Below the pieces are notes generated by a model. It was not told the DNA's origin. It made no database searches and saw nothing but the letters and a program-made list of their open reading frames with translations. From positions 124,001 to 188,000 of the forward strand of contig NZ_LEKN01000034.1 in the NCBI RefSeq assembly GCF_009761395.1: a stretch of 64,000 bases of DNA, written 5' to 3'. Of this stretch, positions 16,690 through 26,899 are shown one piece after another (position 1 is the first letter of the stretch; the number at the start of each line of letters is the position of its first letter). The stretch is from Ursidibacter maritimus (lineage in GTDB: Bacteria > Pseudomonadota > Gammaproteobacteria > Enterobacterales > Pasteurellaceae). The position numbers were made by a program, and so were the translations under genes.

Positions 16690-19281
16690 TTAGCCAGCTA
16701 ACTCATCTAACAACTGTTGTTTTAATTGAGCTTTTTCCATCTCATCAAGTGCTTTTCCTTGTGAATTAGTTACAACAAAAAAATCTTCTACTCGTTCACC
16801 TATCGTTGTGATTTTGGCATTAACTAAATTTAGCGAATGTTGGTTGAAAATATTACCAATTTGAGCCAAAAGACCTTCTCGATCTAAAGTAAAAAGCTCA
16901 AAAGCGGTATGATTTTTCTGAGAATTAGCTAAAAAACGGATTTTTGTTTTACGTTTAAACGATTGATGTTTAATCGGTTTTTTAGCTAATTTTAACGGCT
17001 TTTGCTCAGTTTGAGTTAATGCCTTTATCAATGCTTGATGAATGTCGTAACTACGCTCATCACTTAAAGGTTTACCGTTACTTTCAGTGATAATAAAACT
17101 ATCCAACACTCGCCCATTTTCTCCCGTAATAATTTGAGCATCGTGAATGCTGATTTTTTTCTGGCTTAGTGTATGTGCAATTCTGGCAAATAATTGTGGT
17201 TGATCATCACAATGCACAAAAATTTCCGTTGCTCCTCGTGCATATTGGTTACTGACAAGAACCATAGGTAACTTTGAATGATGCAAATAACGCTCTGCGT
17301 GCCAAACAAGCTGTGTTGAGCTATTGCGGATAAAATAGCTATTCGGACAAGTTTGCCAAAATGCGATAAGTTGTTGATGTTCCGTCTCCGTTAAGCTCTG
17401 TTGTTGAGTCAATTGTGCAAGAGCTTGTTGGCGATGTTCCATTTCAATTTTTTGATAATCAATAGATTGTTCATTACCAATCGCCAGTTGTTCTTGAGTA
17501 AATTGAAAAAGTTTACGAAAAAGTGACCGCTTCCAATCATTCCATAATGATTCATTCGTTGCACAAATATCAGCAACAGTTAGGCAAGTTAATGCGGAAA
17601 GAGCGGTTTGATTACCAACAATTTTTGCAAATGCTTTGACGACTTCAGGATCGTGAATATCTCGACGTTGTGCGGTAATTGACATCGTCAAATGTTCTGC
17701 CACAAGCCACACCATATAATCAGTATCGGATAGGCTAAAGTTGTGCTGTTCGGCAAATTGACGCATATCTATTGCGCCTTCTACTGCGTGATCGCCTTCT
17801 CGGCCTTTCGCAATATCGTGAAATAACGCCGAAAAATAGAGCAATGGTAAATTTGGCAAGGCGGGTAATAATTCGCAACAAAGTGGGTGATTTTCTTGGT
17901 TTCGGTTATCTAAAAAACTCTCTAGTTTCAACATTACACGAATAGTATGTTCATCAACGGTATAAATATGGAACATATCAAATTGCATTAAACCTTCAAT
18001 ACTTTTCCATTGGGGTAAATAAGCTGAAAGTACGCCAAACTGATGCATTGGTACGATAGCTCGTTTTACCATATTAGGTTGCTGAAATAGCTTGATAAAT
18101 CCTTGTCGTGCTAATGGATCTTCGCTTAATGGACGTTGTAATTTGCGTAAGGAAAGACGTAATTGACGTAACGTATGGGTATCAATAGTGGCTTGTGGAT
18201 ATTGAGTAAGATGTAAGAAAAGCTCCAGTATAGTATGTGGTGTTTGTATAAAACAGGCAGGATCTATGCAATAAATAGCACTATTTTGCAGAATAAATGC
18301 GTGATCAAGCGGTTGTTTCTCTACATTTTTTTGCAACATCTTTGAGGTATGAAGATGCTCTTGTTCAAAACTATCTAATAATAACTGGCTAAGCTGAGAA
18401 ATAGACTGTGTTGCTTGGAAAAAGGTTTTCATCATTGCTTCAACAGGCTGATTGCCTTCACCTTGATAACCTAACTGCTCGCTTAGTTGTAGCTGTCGAT
18501 CGAAACGTAAGCGGTTGTCGTAACGTTTAAGCTGTAAGTGCAAACCGAAACGCATTCGGAACAATACTTTTTCAGCCTGTTGTAATTCTTGATATTCTTC
18601 AGGATATAAAATTCCTTTTTCTAGTAGGTGTTCTAAACGATAAACACCATATTGGCGGAGCATTATCCACGAGAGTAAATGGAGATCACGCAATCCACCA
18701 GGGCTATGTTTTAAATCAGGCTCAAGATTGTAGCTTGTATTGTGATAACGTTCGTAACGAGTTTGTTTCTCAGCCATTTTTGCGTGGAAAAAATCAGAAA
18801 TAGCCCAAAAATCAGGTTGGTGAAGTTGTTCGAACAGTTGTTGCCAAAGTTTAACATTCCCAATAATAAAACGGCTTTCTAGCATATTGGTTGCAACGGA
18901 AATTTCGCTTTTACCAATAGAGATACATTCAGCTAAAGTTCGGATACTTGTTCCTAACTGTAATTTACAATCCCACAATAAATTAAATAACTCATTTAAT
19001 TTTTGTTGAATAGGCTCATCTAATGTGTGTTCGGCTAATACTAAAATATCCAAATCAGATAATGGAAACATTTCACGCCTGCCATATCCACCTACTGCGA
19101 CTAAAGCTAAATCAGATCGCTCATTAAAACCGTAGTTTTGCCATAACTTTTGCAAGATGTCGTCATAGAAATCACTGCGTTCGTGGAGTAGTCCAACAAC
19201 ATCCACTTGATTTTCAACAAAACTATTTTTTTGTTTTAGAGAGAATTCAGTTAATGATGTTTTTAAGGATAAACAAGACAT
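16690..19281 (-). CDS. glnD: Bifunctional PII uridylyltransferase / uridylyl-removing enzyme
   Basis: Glutamine sensor of the nitrogen response: it uridylylates PII (GlnB/GlnK) when glutamine is low and removes UMP when it is high. The 863-residue protein shows the nucleotidyltransferase motif GGYGRREMFPLSDLDILVL (about residues 65-83), the HD hydrolase motif LFHDIAKGREGDHAVEGA (about 490), and two C-terminal ACT domains (from about 690 and 790; the second reads FELFTLDREGLLAQIGNIF). Length is close to E. coli GlnD (890). ATG at 19281 after CAGGTATCC. No PII gene is in this window. Confidence 0.96.
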   Translation of the reverse strand: MSCLSLKTSLTEFSLKQKNSFVENQVDVVGLLHERSDFYDDILQKLWQNYGFNERSDLALVAVGGYGRREMFPLSDLDILVLAEHTLDEPIQQKLNELFNLLWDCKLQLGTSIRTLAECISIGKSEISVATNMLESRFIIGNVKLWQQLFEQLHQPDFWAISDFFHAKMAEKQTRYERYHNTSYNLEPDLKHSPGGLRDLHLLSWIMLRQYGVYRLEHLLEKGILYPEEYQELQQAEKVLFRMRFGLHLQLKRYDNRLRFDRQLQLSEQLGYQGEGNQPVEAMMKTFFQATQSISQLSQLLLDSFEQEHLHTSKMLQKNVEKQPLDHAFILQNSAIYCIDPACFIQTPHTILELFLHLTQYPQATIDTHTLRQLRLSLRKLQRPLSEDPLARQGFIKLFQQPNMVKRAIVPMHQFGVLSAYLPQWKSIEGLMQFDMFHIYTVDEHTIRVMLKLESFLDNRNQENHPLCCELLPALPNLPLLYFSALFHDIAKGREGDHAVEGAIDMRQFAEQHNFSLSDTDYMVWLVAEHLTMSITAQRRDIHDPEVVKAFAKIVGNQTALSALTCLTVADICATNESLWNDWKRSLFRKLFQFTQEQLAIGNEQSIDYQKIEMEHRQQALAQLTQQQSLTETEHQQLIAFWQTCPNSYFIRNSSTQLVWHAERYLHHSKLPMVLVSNQYARGATEIFVHCDDQPQLFARIAHTLSQKKISIHDAQIITGENGRVLDSFIITESNGKPLSDERSYDIHQALIKALTQTEQKPLKLAKKPIKHQSFKRKTKIRFLANSQKNHTAFELFTLDREGLLAQIGNIFNQHSLNLVNAKITTIGERVEDFFVVTNSQGKALDEMEKAQLKQQLLDELAG

Positions 19282-19361
19282 TGGATACCTGAGCTGTAAG
19301 AATTAGGATTATGGAAATAGTATCACATATAACAGGCCGATTTAGCCAACTATACAAAATA

Positions 19362-19391
19362 AAAAATAGGCTAAGTTTTCACTTAGCCTAT
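19362..19391 (-). terminator. Terminator of pckA
   Basis: An 11-bp perfect stem ATAGGCTAAGT / ACTTAGCCTAT (19366-19376, 19381-19391) with loop TTTC, followed on the minus strand by TTTTTTATTTT. Confidence 0.9.
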
Positions 19392-19415
19392 CCACTATTT
19401 TAACAAGTTAGCACA

Positions 19416-21026
19416 TTATAGTTTTGGACCAGCCGCCACTAATGCTTTACCTTCATCGTTTGTGGTGTATTTTTCAAAGTTTTTCACGAAACGACCCGCT
19501 AAGTCTTCAGCTTTAGCTTGCCATTGTGCTTTATCTGCATAAGTATCGCGTGGATCTAAAATTGCAGGATCAACACCTGGTAATGCGGTTGGTACTGCTA
19601 AATCAAAAATCGGTAATGTTTTCATTTCTGCATTTTCGATAGAACCATCTAAAATCGCATCAATGATACCGCGAGTATCTTTGATAGAAATACGTTTTCC
19701 TGTACCGTTCCAACCAGTATTAACTAAGTAAGCTTCTGCACCTGATGCTTCCATACGTTTTACTAATACTTCTGCATATTGTGTTGGGTGAAGAGATAAG
19801 AATGCAGCACCAAAACACGCTGAGAATGTTGGTGTTGGTTCAGTAATACCACGTTCTGTACCCGCTAGTTTCGCAGTGAAACCAGATAAGAAATAGTATT
19901 TAGTTTGTTCTGGCGTTAATTTAGATACTGGTGGTAATACTCCAAACGCATCTGCTGTTAAGAAAATCACTTTCTTCGCGTGACCTGCTTTAGATACTGG
20001 CTCAACAATGTTGTTGATATGATAAATTGGGTAAGAAACACGAGTATTTTCTGTTTTTGAACCATCATCATAATCTACTGAACCATCTTCACGCACCACT
20101 ACGTTTTCTAATAGTGCATCACGTTTGATTGCACCATAAATATCAGGTTCATTTTCAGGTGAAAGTTTAATGGTTTTCGCATAGCAACCACCTTCGTAGT
20201 TAAATACGCCATCATCGTCCCAACCGTGTTCATCATCACCAATTAATTTACGTTTTGGATCTGTTGAAAGTGTGGTTTTACCCGTTCCTGATAAACCGAA
20301 GAATACCGCAACATCACCTTTTTCACCCACGTTAGCAGAACAGTGCATTGATGCGATACCTTTTAATGGTAACCAGTAATTCATCAGTGAGAATAAACCT
20401 TTTTTCATCTCACCACCGTACCAAGTACCACCAATTAATTGAATTTTTTCAGTTAAGTTGAATGCAACAAAGTTCTCTGAATTTAAACCTTGTTCTTTCC
20501 AGTTTGGATTAGTTACTTTTGAACCATTCATTACCACGAAATCAGGAGTGAATTCTGCTAGTTCTGCTTCACTTGGACGGATAAACATATTTTTCACGAA
20601 GTGAGCTTGCCACGCCACTTCCGTAATAATACGAACTGCAACACGACTATCTTTATTTGCCCCACAGAAAGCATCAATTACAAACAAGCGTTTGTTAGAA
20701 AGTTGATTAGTCACTAAATCTTTTAAGCTTTGCCAAGTTGCTTGGTTCATTGGTTTGTTATCATTTTTAACTGCATCAGATGTCCACCAAACAGTATCTT
20801 TTGTACTCTCATCAAGTACAATATATTTATCTTTCGGGGAACGACCAGTGAAAATACCAGTATCCACAGCAACTGCACCAGAAGTTGTTAAGCGGCCTTT
20901 CTCAAAACCTTGTAACTCTGGTTTCATTTCTTCTTCAAAGAGTTGTTCATAGCTTGGGTTATAAACAATCTCTTTTACGTTAGTAATACCTAAAAGTTCA
21001 AGTTCTTGTACAACACGATTTGACAT
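19416..21026 (-). CDS. pckA: Phosphoenolpyruvate carboxykinase (ATP)
   Basis: Interconverts oxaloacetate + ATP and PEP + CO2 + ADP. In many Pasteurellaceae it works in the carboxylating direction toward succinate during anaerobic growth, as well as in gluconeogenesis. 536 residues with the family kinase P-loop [11 protein letters not shown] (about 244-254), [32 protein letters not shown] and [16 protein letters not shown] at 21026 after GAGGTGTTACT. Single gene with a strong terminator. Its upstream region is shared with ftsB and holds an AT-rich 6-bp inverted repeat (21104-21117), to which I assign no regulator. Confidence 0.98.
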   Translation of the reverse strand: MSNRVVQELELLGITNVKEIVYNPSYEQLFEEEMKPELQGFEKGRLTTSGAVAVDTGIFTGRSPKDKYIVLDESTKDTVWWTSDAVKNDNKPMNQATWQSLKDLVTNQLSNKRLFVIDAFCGANKDSRVAVRIITEVAWQAHFVKNMFIRPSEAELAEFTPDFVVMNGSKVTNPNWKEQGLNSENFVAFNLTEKIQLIGGTWYGGEMKKGLFSLMNYWLPLKGIASMHCSANVGEKGDVAVFFGLSGTGKTTLSTDPKRKLIGDDEHGWDDDGVFNYEGGCYAKTIKLSPENEPDIYGAIKRDALLENVVVREDGSVDYDDGSKTENTRVSYPIYHINNIVEPVSKAGHAKKVIFLTADAFGVLPPVSKLTPEQTKYYFLSGFTAKLAGTERGITEPTPTFSACFGAAFLSLHPTQYAEVLVKRMEASGAEAYLVNTGWNGTGKRISIKDTRGIIDAILDGSIENAEMKTLPIFDLAVPTALPGVDPAILDPRDTYADKAQWQAKAEDLAGRFVKNFEKYTTNDEGKALVAAGPKL

Positions 21027-21255
21027 AGTAACACCTCATTTATGGTTAAATTTAAAAACTGGGCGTATTGTAAGAGCATTCAATAAAAAAAAATGTTATC
21101 TACTTCAAATTTTTGAAATTTCCTTAAATTTTTTACAAATAAAAATACTGATTTGATAGAATATGAACAGATATTTTGCTAAAGATACAAAAAATACAGC
21201 AAAATTTTACTTTTTTGTAACAAAATACTTTTATTTTTATCTAGACAGGACACAT

Positions 21256-21531
21256 ATGCGTATCTTAATTGTTTGTTTATCTCTATTGCTATGTTATTTT
21301 CAATTTAGTTTTTGGTTTGGAAAAAATGGATGGACTGATTACCAAAAAGTACAACATACTGTTGCAGAATTAAAAGAAGAACATACCGCTTTAGTCTCTC
21401 GTAATAATTTGATCAGTGCAGAAATTCAAGATTTGAAAACTGGTTTAAATGCATTAGAAGAACGAGCTAGATTTGATCGAGAAATGATTAAAGAAAATGA
21501 AGTGTTTTATCGCATTATTCCACGTCAATAA
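21256..21531 (+). CDS. ftsB: Cell division protein FtsB
   Basis: Bitopic divisome protein that with FtsL and FtsQ links septum assembly to FtsWI activation. I place the start at the ATG at 21256 (91 aa, begins [13 protein letters not shown] 6 bp upstream). The in-frame sequence further upstream, from 21163, has no ribosome site and is not family-like. Residues 3-20 form the membrane anchor, and residues 28-66 are a heptad-rich coiled coil ([18 protein letters not shown]). Together with ispD and ispF it gives the gene order usual in gamma-proteobacteria. Confidence 0.92.
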   Translation: MRILIVCLSLLLCYFQFSFWFGKNGWTDYQKVQHTVAELKEEHTALVSRNNLISAEIQDLKTGLNALEERARFDREMIKENEVFYRIIPRQ

Positions 21532-21546
21532 GGTAGCTGAAAAAAA

Positions 21547-22233
21547 ATGACACGAAACATTGTTGCAATTATCCCTGCCTCTGGTGTAGGAAGTCGAATG
21601 CAAAGCCAGTTACCAAAGCAATATTTGAAAATTCAAGCTAAAACGATTTTAGAACATACGTTATCGCTATTTATTGATGATGCTCGGATTTCTAAGATCA
21701 TCATTGCTATATCAGAAAATGATCGCTACTACTCTATTCTTCCTTTATCAAAACACCCTAAAATTAAAACGGTTTTTGGAGGAGAAACTCGAGCTCATTC
21801 AGTATTAAATAGTTTAACGCATCTTACCGAACAAGACTGGGCGTTAGTTCACGATGCTGCTCGCCCTTGTTTGAAGCGGTCAGATCTTGATAAACTTTTG
21901 CAAATTACTGATCCGAATGGCGCGATTCTAGCAACTCCAGCTGTTGACACAATTAAGCGTACTGCTGATGGTTGCCATATTGTTCATACCGAAGATAGGG
22001 CAACACTATGGCACGCATTAACACCACAATTTTTCCCAGCCATTCCACTTAAAAATGCTATTCAACAAGGGCTAGCACAAGGTCTCGCTATTACCGATGA
22101 AGCATCTGCAATGGAATTTGCTGGCTTTCACCCGAAATTAGTTCCAGGTAGAAGCGATAATATCAAGGTAACTCGTCCAGAAGACTTGGCTCTAGCGGAA
22201 TTTTATTTAACACAAGGAACACAAAATGATTAG
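21547..22233 (+). CDS. ispD: 2-C-methyl-D-erythritol 4-phosphate cytidylyltransferase
   Basis: Third step of the MEP isoprenoid pathway: MEP + CTP to CDP-methylerythritol. 228 residues with the CTP-binding N-terminus [19 protein letters not shown] (residues 9-27), [18 protein letters not shown] and ALTPQFFP. The ribosome site is weak and the gene starts 15 bp after ftsB. The stop overlaps the ispF start by 8 bp, so translation is probably coupled. Confidence 0.97.
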   Translation: MTRNIVAIIPASGVGSRMQSQLPKQYLKIQAKTILEHTLSLFIDDARISKIIIAISENDRYYSILPLSKHPKIKTVFGGETRAHSVLNSLTHLTEQDWALVHDAARPCLKRSDLDKLLQITDPNGAILATPAVDTIKRTADGCHIVHTEDRATLWHALTPQFFPAIPLKNAIQQGLAQGLAITDEASAMEFAGFHPKLVPGRSDNIKVTRPEDLALAEFYLTQGTQND

Positions 22234-22705
22234 AATTGGACACGGTTTTGACGTGCATGCATTCAGTGAACAAGGCCCTTTGATTATTGGTGGGGTAACC
22301 ATTCCTTATGAAAAAGGTTTTATTGCACATTCAGATGGCGATGTTGCCCTTCACGCTTTAACTGACGCTTTGCTCGGTGCGGCGGCATTGGGTGATATAG
22401 GAAAACTTTTCCCCGACACAGATATGGCATATAAAGGCGCGAACAGTCGTGGTTTGCTTATTGAAGCTTATAGACAAGTACAAGCAACAGGATATAAAGT
22501 GGGTAATGTTGATGTTACTATTATTGCCCAAGCCCCGAAAATGCGACCTTATATTGAGCAAATGCGTCAAGTGATCGCAGAAGATCTCAAATGTGATGTT
22601 TCCCAAGTTAATGTGAAAGCTACTACAACAGAAAAACTAGGTTTTACAGGCAGACAAGAAGGGATTGCTTGCGAAGCTGTCGCGTTGTTGATTAAAAACA
22701 ATTGA
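22226..22705 (+). CDS. ispF: 2-C-methyl-D-erythritol 2,4-cyclodiphosphate synthase
   Basis: Closes the CDP-ME-2-phosphate ring with release of CMP in the MEP pathway. It is a zinc-dependent trimer. 159 residues with the metal ligands in GHGFDVHAF (Asp8, His10) and [18 protein letters not shown] (His42), and the C-terminal [25 protein letters not shown]. Separate from ispD, unlike the fused IspDF of some bacteria. Last gene of the ftsB-ispD-ispF unit; truD, which follows in E. coli, is absent here. Confidence 0.98.
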   Translation: MIRIGHGFDVHAFSEQGPLIIGGVTIPYEKGFIAHSDGDVALHALTDALLGAAALGDIGKLFPDTDMAYKGANSRGLLIEAYRQVQATGYKVGNVDVTIIAQAPKMRPYIEQMRQVIAEDLKCDVSQVNVKATTTEKLGFTGRQEGIACEAVALLIKNN

Positions 22706-22721
22706 TACATTCCTGAAATAA

Positions 22722-22991
22722 TCAAGCGATCAAATCTTGATTGTTTCGCTCCATTCTTTTTTCAATATAACTGCAACTGGGTTTAATTTTTAATTGTTGC
22801 TGTTTAGCAAAATCAATCAAGGCATTGTAAAGTTCTCCCGCAATGCCCTTTCCTCTAAATTCTGGCTTAACTTGAGTAGAATAAGCGTCAATTTTATTGA
22901 CTGAAATATAACGATAAGCCAGTTTACCTTGAGAATGACCATCAACTTGATAAATAAATTGACATAATGATTTTTCGTGGGTAATAGACAT
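22722..22991 (-). CDS. Small GNAT-type N-acetyltransferase (Acetyltransf_CG type)
   Basis: An 89-residue minimal acetyltransferase. The acetyl-CoA loop is seen in VKPEFRGKGIAGELYNALIDFA (about residues 42-63), followed by a conserved KIKPSCSYI with the Cys typical of this compact subfamily. AYRYISVNKIDAYSTQV precedes it. Substrate unknown. ATG at 22991 after TTGGGGAAGTT. Convergent with ispF and 16 bp away. Confidence 0.82.
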   Translation of the reverse strand: MSITHEKSLCQFIYQVDGHSQGKLAYRYISVNKIDAYSTQVKPEFRGKGIAGELYNALIDFAKQQQLKIKPSCSYIEKRMERNNQDLIA

Positions 22992-23068
22992 AACTTCCCC
23001 AAGTTCATAAAGATATTACAGAGAATTATAAAGGCTAGTGTAATTAGAGAAAATATAGATAAGATAAA

Positions 23069-23145
<77 letters not shown>

Positions 23146-23159
23146 TCAGAAGAAGTCTA

Positions 23160-23187
23160 ATAGTACAGCAAATTACATATTCTTCAA
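23160..23187 (-). promoter_or_regulatory. Predicted promoter of tRNA-fMet copy 1
   Basis: On the minus strand TTGAAG (23187-23182), 16-bp spacer, TACTAT (23165-23160), placing the start about 8 bp before the tRNA 5' end. Confidence 0.5.
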
Positions 23188-23340
23188 GAAATAAATTTAA
23201 AATATCGTTTATTTGCTTTAATCTAAAACATTATATGTATAATAATTATAAGCTTTGCATTCTTTATAAACATTTTATGTGTATCCCTTTTCACTATTTT
23301 TTGCTATTCTTAACCTCTTTTTTAATTATTAGGAATTATT

Positions 23341-24447
23341 ATGTCTTGGAAAGCCTATAAAAAATTTGCACTATTGAGTAGTATTGCGCTCCTTGTAGCA
23401 AGCTGTTCTAGTCCGCCTCCAAAAAAACAAACTAAAGTTTACTCTTCAGATACGGCAAAATTAGGTGCTGTGTTTAATAATCGTCAATTTATCCCTGAAA
23501 ATACGCCACATTTTGCTACTGCAACAGTGGCAGCAAATGGCAGAATTGTAAATCCTAGAGAATTTTTACAACAGCTAAATAATGTATACCAATACTCTGG
23601 CAATATTTCAGCCACATTTGGAAATACTTACCGTAAAATCACCGCTTGGGTTAATGCAGGTGGAAATATCAATGATCTCTCACGTTTCGGGTTGCACTCT
23701 CGTCAAATGCGTGGTGAAGATGGTTATCAAAATGTATTGATGACCGGGTATTATATCCCTGTCATTCAAGCTCGCCTAACCCCGCAAGGAGAGTTTCGCC
23801 ATCCAATTTATGCTATCCCGAAAGGAAATAAAAAATATTCTCGCTCGGAAATTTATAATGGTGCATTATATGGCAGAGGTTTAGAATTAGCTTATAGCAA
23901 CTCATTATTAGAAAATTTCTTGATGGAAGTACAAGGTAGTGGTTTTGTAGATATTGGCGGTGGGAATTTACGCCATTTCGCTTATGGCGATAAAAATGGA
24001 TATGGCTACACCAGTGTTGGACGTTTATTAGTGGAAGATGGAGAAATTCCTAAAGAAAAAATGTCTGTTCAAGCCATTCGAGAATGGGGAGCAAGAAACC
24101 CACATCGTTTGCAAGCCCTACTTGAACGTAATAGATCATTTGTTTACTTCCGCCACGATCCTACCTTAGATGTTAAAGGATCAGCCGGTGTTCCGCTAGT
24201 TGCATTAGCATCTGTTGCATCCGATAAACGTATTGTGCCAACAGGTAGTGTGCTATTAGTAGAAATGCCACTAGTTGATCATTCAGGTAATTGGACAGGC
24301 AAACACGAGCTACGCTTAATGGTGGCGCTTGATGTCGGTGGTGCAGTTAAAAATCAACATTTCGATTTATATCAGGGTATTGGCGATCAGGCAGGACATA
24401 AAGCTGGCTTAATGAAGCATTATGGACGTGTTTGGTTACTTAACTAA
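23341..24447 (+). CDS. mltA: Membrane-bound lytic murein transglycosylase A
   Basis: Outer-membrane lipoprotein that cleaves peptidoglycan glycan strands to 1,6-anhydro-muropeptides. 368 residues: the lipoprotein signal ends LLVAS-C at Cys22, then the MltA barrel domain (NVLMTGYYIPVIQARL, GRGLELAYSNS) and the C-terminal 3D domain with the catalytic Asp region MVALDVGGAVKNQHFDLYQG. ATG at 23341 after AGGAATTATT. A 15-bp stem hairpin follows. Confidence 0.95.
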   Translation: MSWKAYKKFALLSSIALLVASCSSPPPKKQTKVYSSDTAKLGAVFNNRQFIPENTPHFATATVAANGRIVNPREFLQQLNNVYQYSGNISATFGNTYRKITAWVNAGGNINDLSRFGLHSRQMRGEDGYQNVLMTGYYIPVIQARLTPQGEFRHPIYAIPKGNKKYSRSEIYNGALYGRGLELAYSNSLLENFLMEVQGSGFVDIGGGNLRHFAYGDKNGYGYTSVGRLLVEDGEIPKEKMSVQAIREWGARNPHRLQALLERNRSFVYFRHDPTLDVKGSAGVPLVALASVASDKRIVPTGSVLLVEMPLVDHSGNWTGKHELRLMVALDVGGAVKNQHFDLYQGIGDQAGHKAGLMKHYGRVWLLN

Positions 24448-24456
24448 TCCCTAATG

Positions 24457-24500
24457 AAAATGTTGGATTTATGGGTAATCGTAAATCCAACATTTTGATA
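24457..24500. terminator. Bidirectional terminator between mltA and xseA
   Basis: A 15-bp perfect stem AAAATGTTGGATTTA with its complement (24457-24471, 24482-24496) and a 10-nt loop between two convergent genes. Confidence 0.85.
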
Positions 24501-24504
24501 TTCA

Positions 24505-25971
24505 TTATTCTTCTATTGATAATACTTCACTAACTATACTTCCCTGCTCTAGCCTTGTATGTAAAATATCTCCCACATTGATATGCTGAGTGGAAATCAA
24601 GGCAATACCTTGTTGATTTTGTGTAACAGAATAGCCCCTAGCCAACACTCTTAATGGGCTTAGACCTTCAAGTTTGACACACAATTGCTGAAAATGTTGT
24701 TCCGATAGCGTGGCTTTACGCCGAATTGCAAAAATTAAACGCTGTTCTAATTTTCCCCATTGATGTTGTTGCTGTCGAATCGAATGCGGCAATGGATTAT
24801 GTTTTAAACGTTGTGCTACATTTTTAAATGTCTGCTGTTTAGCTAAAAAACGTTGTTCCATATTTTGTACAAGCTGTTTATGTAACAAATTAAGTTGCTG
24901 TTGCTGACGTTCTAGCTGTTTTTGCGGATGTTGAAGATAAACGCGTTGTACAAACTGTTTTAAGGTTTGCTGTTGTTGAAATAGTCGCATTCGTATTGTC
25001 TGTACTATACGATGTTGAAAACCTAGTAACTGCTGTTGGCGAAGTTGAATTTGTTTTTTGGGATGTTGTGCCATTAACCGAGAGCGTAAATAAGCAAATT
25101 TGCGTAAATTATCCGACCATAAGCGGTCAAATGCTAAATTCACTCGATCTTGGTAGTGTTGTAATTGTCGCTTGCGTTCTTGTTGATCTCTACTGACTAA
25201 TTCAGCAGCTGCTGAAGGTGTTGGTGCTCGTATATCTGCAACGAAATCAGCGATCGTTACATCGGTTTCGTGCCCAACAGCACTGATAATCGGAATATCA
25301 GAATGATAAATTGCCCAAGCTACGCTTTCTTCATTAAAACACCATAAATCTTCTAAAGATCCACCACCACGTCCAACAATCAACACATCACATTCTTCCC
25401 GTAAATTCGCCAGTTTGATCATTTGTACAATATCTGCCGTCGCCTCTTTACCTTGCACCATTGTTGGATAAATCACAACTTGTAAAGTTGGATCTCGGCG
25501 TCCCAAAATATTGAGAATATCTTGCAAAGCTGCTCCACTTGATGAAGTGATAATCCCTACTGTTTTTACATAGTTTGGCAAAGGCTTTTTATGTTCTTGG
25601 GCAAAAAGTCCTTCTGCAGCTAATTTCATTTTAAGCTGTTCAAACTGTTGTTGTAATAAACCATCTCCTGCAAGTTGCATAGTTTCAATCAGCACTTGAT
25701 AATCACCTCTAGGCTCATATAAGCTCACATTCGCTCTGACTAACACTTGCATTCCATTTCGGGGCTGAAAATTCACTCGCTGATTTTTCATTCTGAACAT
25801 TGCACACCGAACTTGTGCCTGCTCATCTTTAAGGGTTAAATACCAATGCCCTGAAACAGGTTGGCTAAAATTAGATATCTCCCCTACTAACCAAATGTAA
25901 CTAAATTCAGTTTCTAATGTATGGCGAACAGCATAATTCAGCTGAGTAACGGTAAGTACATTATTTTGCAT
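24505..25971 (-). CDS. xseA: Exodeoxyribonuclease VII large subunit
   Basis: Catalytic subunit of the single-strand exonuclease that acts on DNA ends in repair and processing. 488 residues: N-terminal OB fold ([25 protein letters not shown]), a catalytic core with [30 protein letters not shown] and [17 protein letters not shown], then a long Gln-rich coiled coil (residues about 290-440) that binds XseB, and a C-terminal RGYSVTQ motif. xseB is not in the window. Confidence 0.97.
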   Translation of the reverse strand: MQNNVLTVTQLNYAVRHTLETEFSYIWLVGEISNFSQPVSGHWYLTLKDEQAQVRCAMFRMKNQRVNFQPRNGMQVLVRANVSLYEPRGDYQVLIETMQLAGDGLLQQQFEQLKMKLAAEGLFAQEHKKPLPNYVKTVGIITSSSGAALQDILNILGRRDPTLQVVIYPTMVQGKEATADIVQMIKLANLREECDVLIVGRGGGSLEDLWCFNEESVAWAIYHSDIPIISAVGHETDVTIADFVADIRAPTPSAAAELVSRDQQERKRQLQHYQDRVNLAFDRLWSDNLRKFAYLRSRLMAQHPKKQIQLRQQQLLGFQHRIVQTIRMRLFQQQQTLKQFVQRVYLQHPQKQLERQQQQLNLLHKQLVQNMEQRFLAKQQTFKNVAQRLKHNPLPHSIRQQQHQWGKLEQRLIFAIRRKATLSEQHFQQLCVKLEGLSPLRVLARGYSVTQNQQGIALISTQHINVGDILHTRLEQGSIVSEVLSIEE

Positions 25972-26145
25972 GGTGTGGTCCTAAAGAAAAAAGTAAAGGA
26001 ATTTTAGCATCAATTATGTTATTTATCATTTCCCAAAATCCATTGATTACAATTTGTTAAATTTTTATTCTTATGATAGCCTACCTAAAGAACGTAGAGT
26101 TATTTTCTACGTATCGTTCTATACAATAGTTATTAGGAGATTTTT

Positions 26146-26409
26146 ATGGGCTGGATTGCTGCAATTATTGTTGGTGCTCTTATTGGTTGGATTGCTGAAA
26201 AAGTAATGAAAAGCGATATGGGGCTGTTTATGAATATCGTGATAGGTATTATTGGTTCATCTCTCGGACGTTGGGTATTTGGTGATTTACTCGGTATTGG
26301 TTCTGCTCACGCAGCGGGTAGCTTAAATGTTTCTGGATTATTATTCGGTGTGCTAGGAGCAAGTTTACTTATCTTTATTCTGCGTTTCTTTAAGATAATG
26401 AAATCTTAA
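26146..26409 (+). CDS. GlsB/YeaQ/YmgE family stress-response membrane protein
   Basis: An 87-residue, three-helix, glycine-rich membrane protein of the 'transglycosylase-associated' family. Helix 1 (IAAIIVGALIGWIAEKVM), helix 2 (FMNIVIGIIGSSLGRWVFG) and helix 3 (GLLFGVLGASLLIFILRFF) are clear. Members are induced by general stresses; biochemical function is unknown. ATG after AGGAGATTTTT. A short hairpin in the leader (26092-26112) and a terminator at 26420-26443 bound the gene. Confidence 0.88.
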   Translation: MGWIAAIIVGALIGWIAEKVMKSDMGLFMNIVIGIIGSSLGRWVFGDLLGIGSAHAAGSLNVSGLLFGVLGASLLIFILRFFKIMKS

Positions 26410-26419
26410 TATAAAATAT

Positions 26420-26443
26420 ATTGCCTACGAAATAGTAGGCAAT
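26420..26443 (+). terminator. Hairpin after the GlsB-like gene
   Basis: ATTGCCTAC / GTAGGCAAT, 9-bp stem with a 6-nt loop, directly after the stop. The T-run is poor, so efficiency is uncertain. Confidence 0.55.
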
Positions 26444-26473
26444 AATCACAAACAGTTTATTTAACTATATGAT

Positions 26474-26517
26474 TCAAAAAGCCCATTCAAAAATAATGTT
26501 ACTTTTGAATGGGCTTT
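26474..26517 (-). terminator. Terminator inside the arfA coding region
   Basis: A 15-bp perfect stem (26503-26517 with 26478-26492), 10-nt loop and T5 on the minus strand. The right arm and T-run overlap the last codons and the stop codon (26476-26474) of arfA. Confidence 0.9.
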
Positions 26518-26722
26518 CTCCGTTACCGTAAGCGGTGAGTTTATGTCTGTGTTTCGCATTTCGTTGGTAACTGTCTTTTCCTTTACGATTTCGCTCAACT
26601 CGAGTTCTGAATAGTCTATCAGTTACAAGTGCTTTTACCGCACTCTCTTTAATCTCACCTCGTTGAAGATCATATTCTGCACTCTGTGCATTTTGTTTTA
26701 GATATTTTTGTGTGTTTTTCAT
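26474..26722 (-). CDS. arfA: Alternative ribosome-rescue factor ArfA (stop codon lies beyond an internal terminator)
   Basis: Rescues ribosomes stalled on mRNAs lacking a stop codon by recruiting RF2, as back-up to tmRNA. The core RGEIKESAVKALVTDRLFRTRVERNRKGKDSYQRNAKHR (residues about 21-58) matches ArfA. The 82-residue reading frame continues through a strong terminator hairpin encoding the hydrophobic tail SPFKSNIIFEWAF, and the TGA sits in the T-run of that terminator. Most transcripts should therefore end before or at the stop. Known in the family: such non-stop messages are tagged by tmRNA, so ArfA appears only when tmRNA fails. AAGGAA precedes the ATG. Confidence 0.9.
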   Translation of the reverse strand: MKNTQKYLKQNAQSAEYDLQRGEIKESAVKALVTDRLFRTRVERNRKGKDSYQRNAKHRHKLTAYGNGESPFKSNIIFEWAF

Positions 26723-26899
26723 TCTATTTCCTTCTTTTTGATGATTAAAAAACGACCGCCTACAATTGTGTCAAATTTCCGTAGTTTTGTATATAAGAAC
26801 AGCTAAAAAAAGGCTATAATCGCCCTATTCCGCCCAGAAGAACTTTAGCGTTTGCAAGCGGTCAAAATTTTACTATTTTTTACGATTAAGGTGGCAAAT

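Noticed and set aside
21104-21117. TTCAAA-TT-TTTGAA between pckA and ftsB as an operator
   Set aside because: Simple AT-rich palindrome in an AT-rich region; expected by chance and no regulator is suggested.
24700-25130. Repetitive CTGTTGTTG-like DNA in the xseA region as a tandem repeat or slippage locus
   Set aside because: It reflects Gln-rich coiled-coil codons of XseA, irregular in spacing, with no tandem unit.
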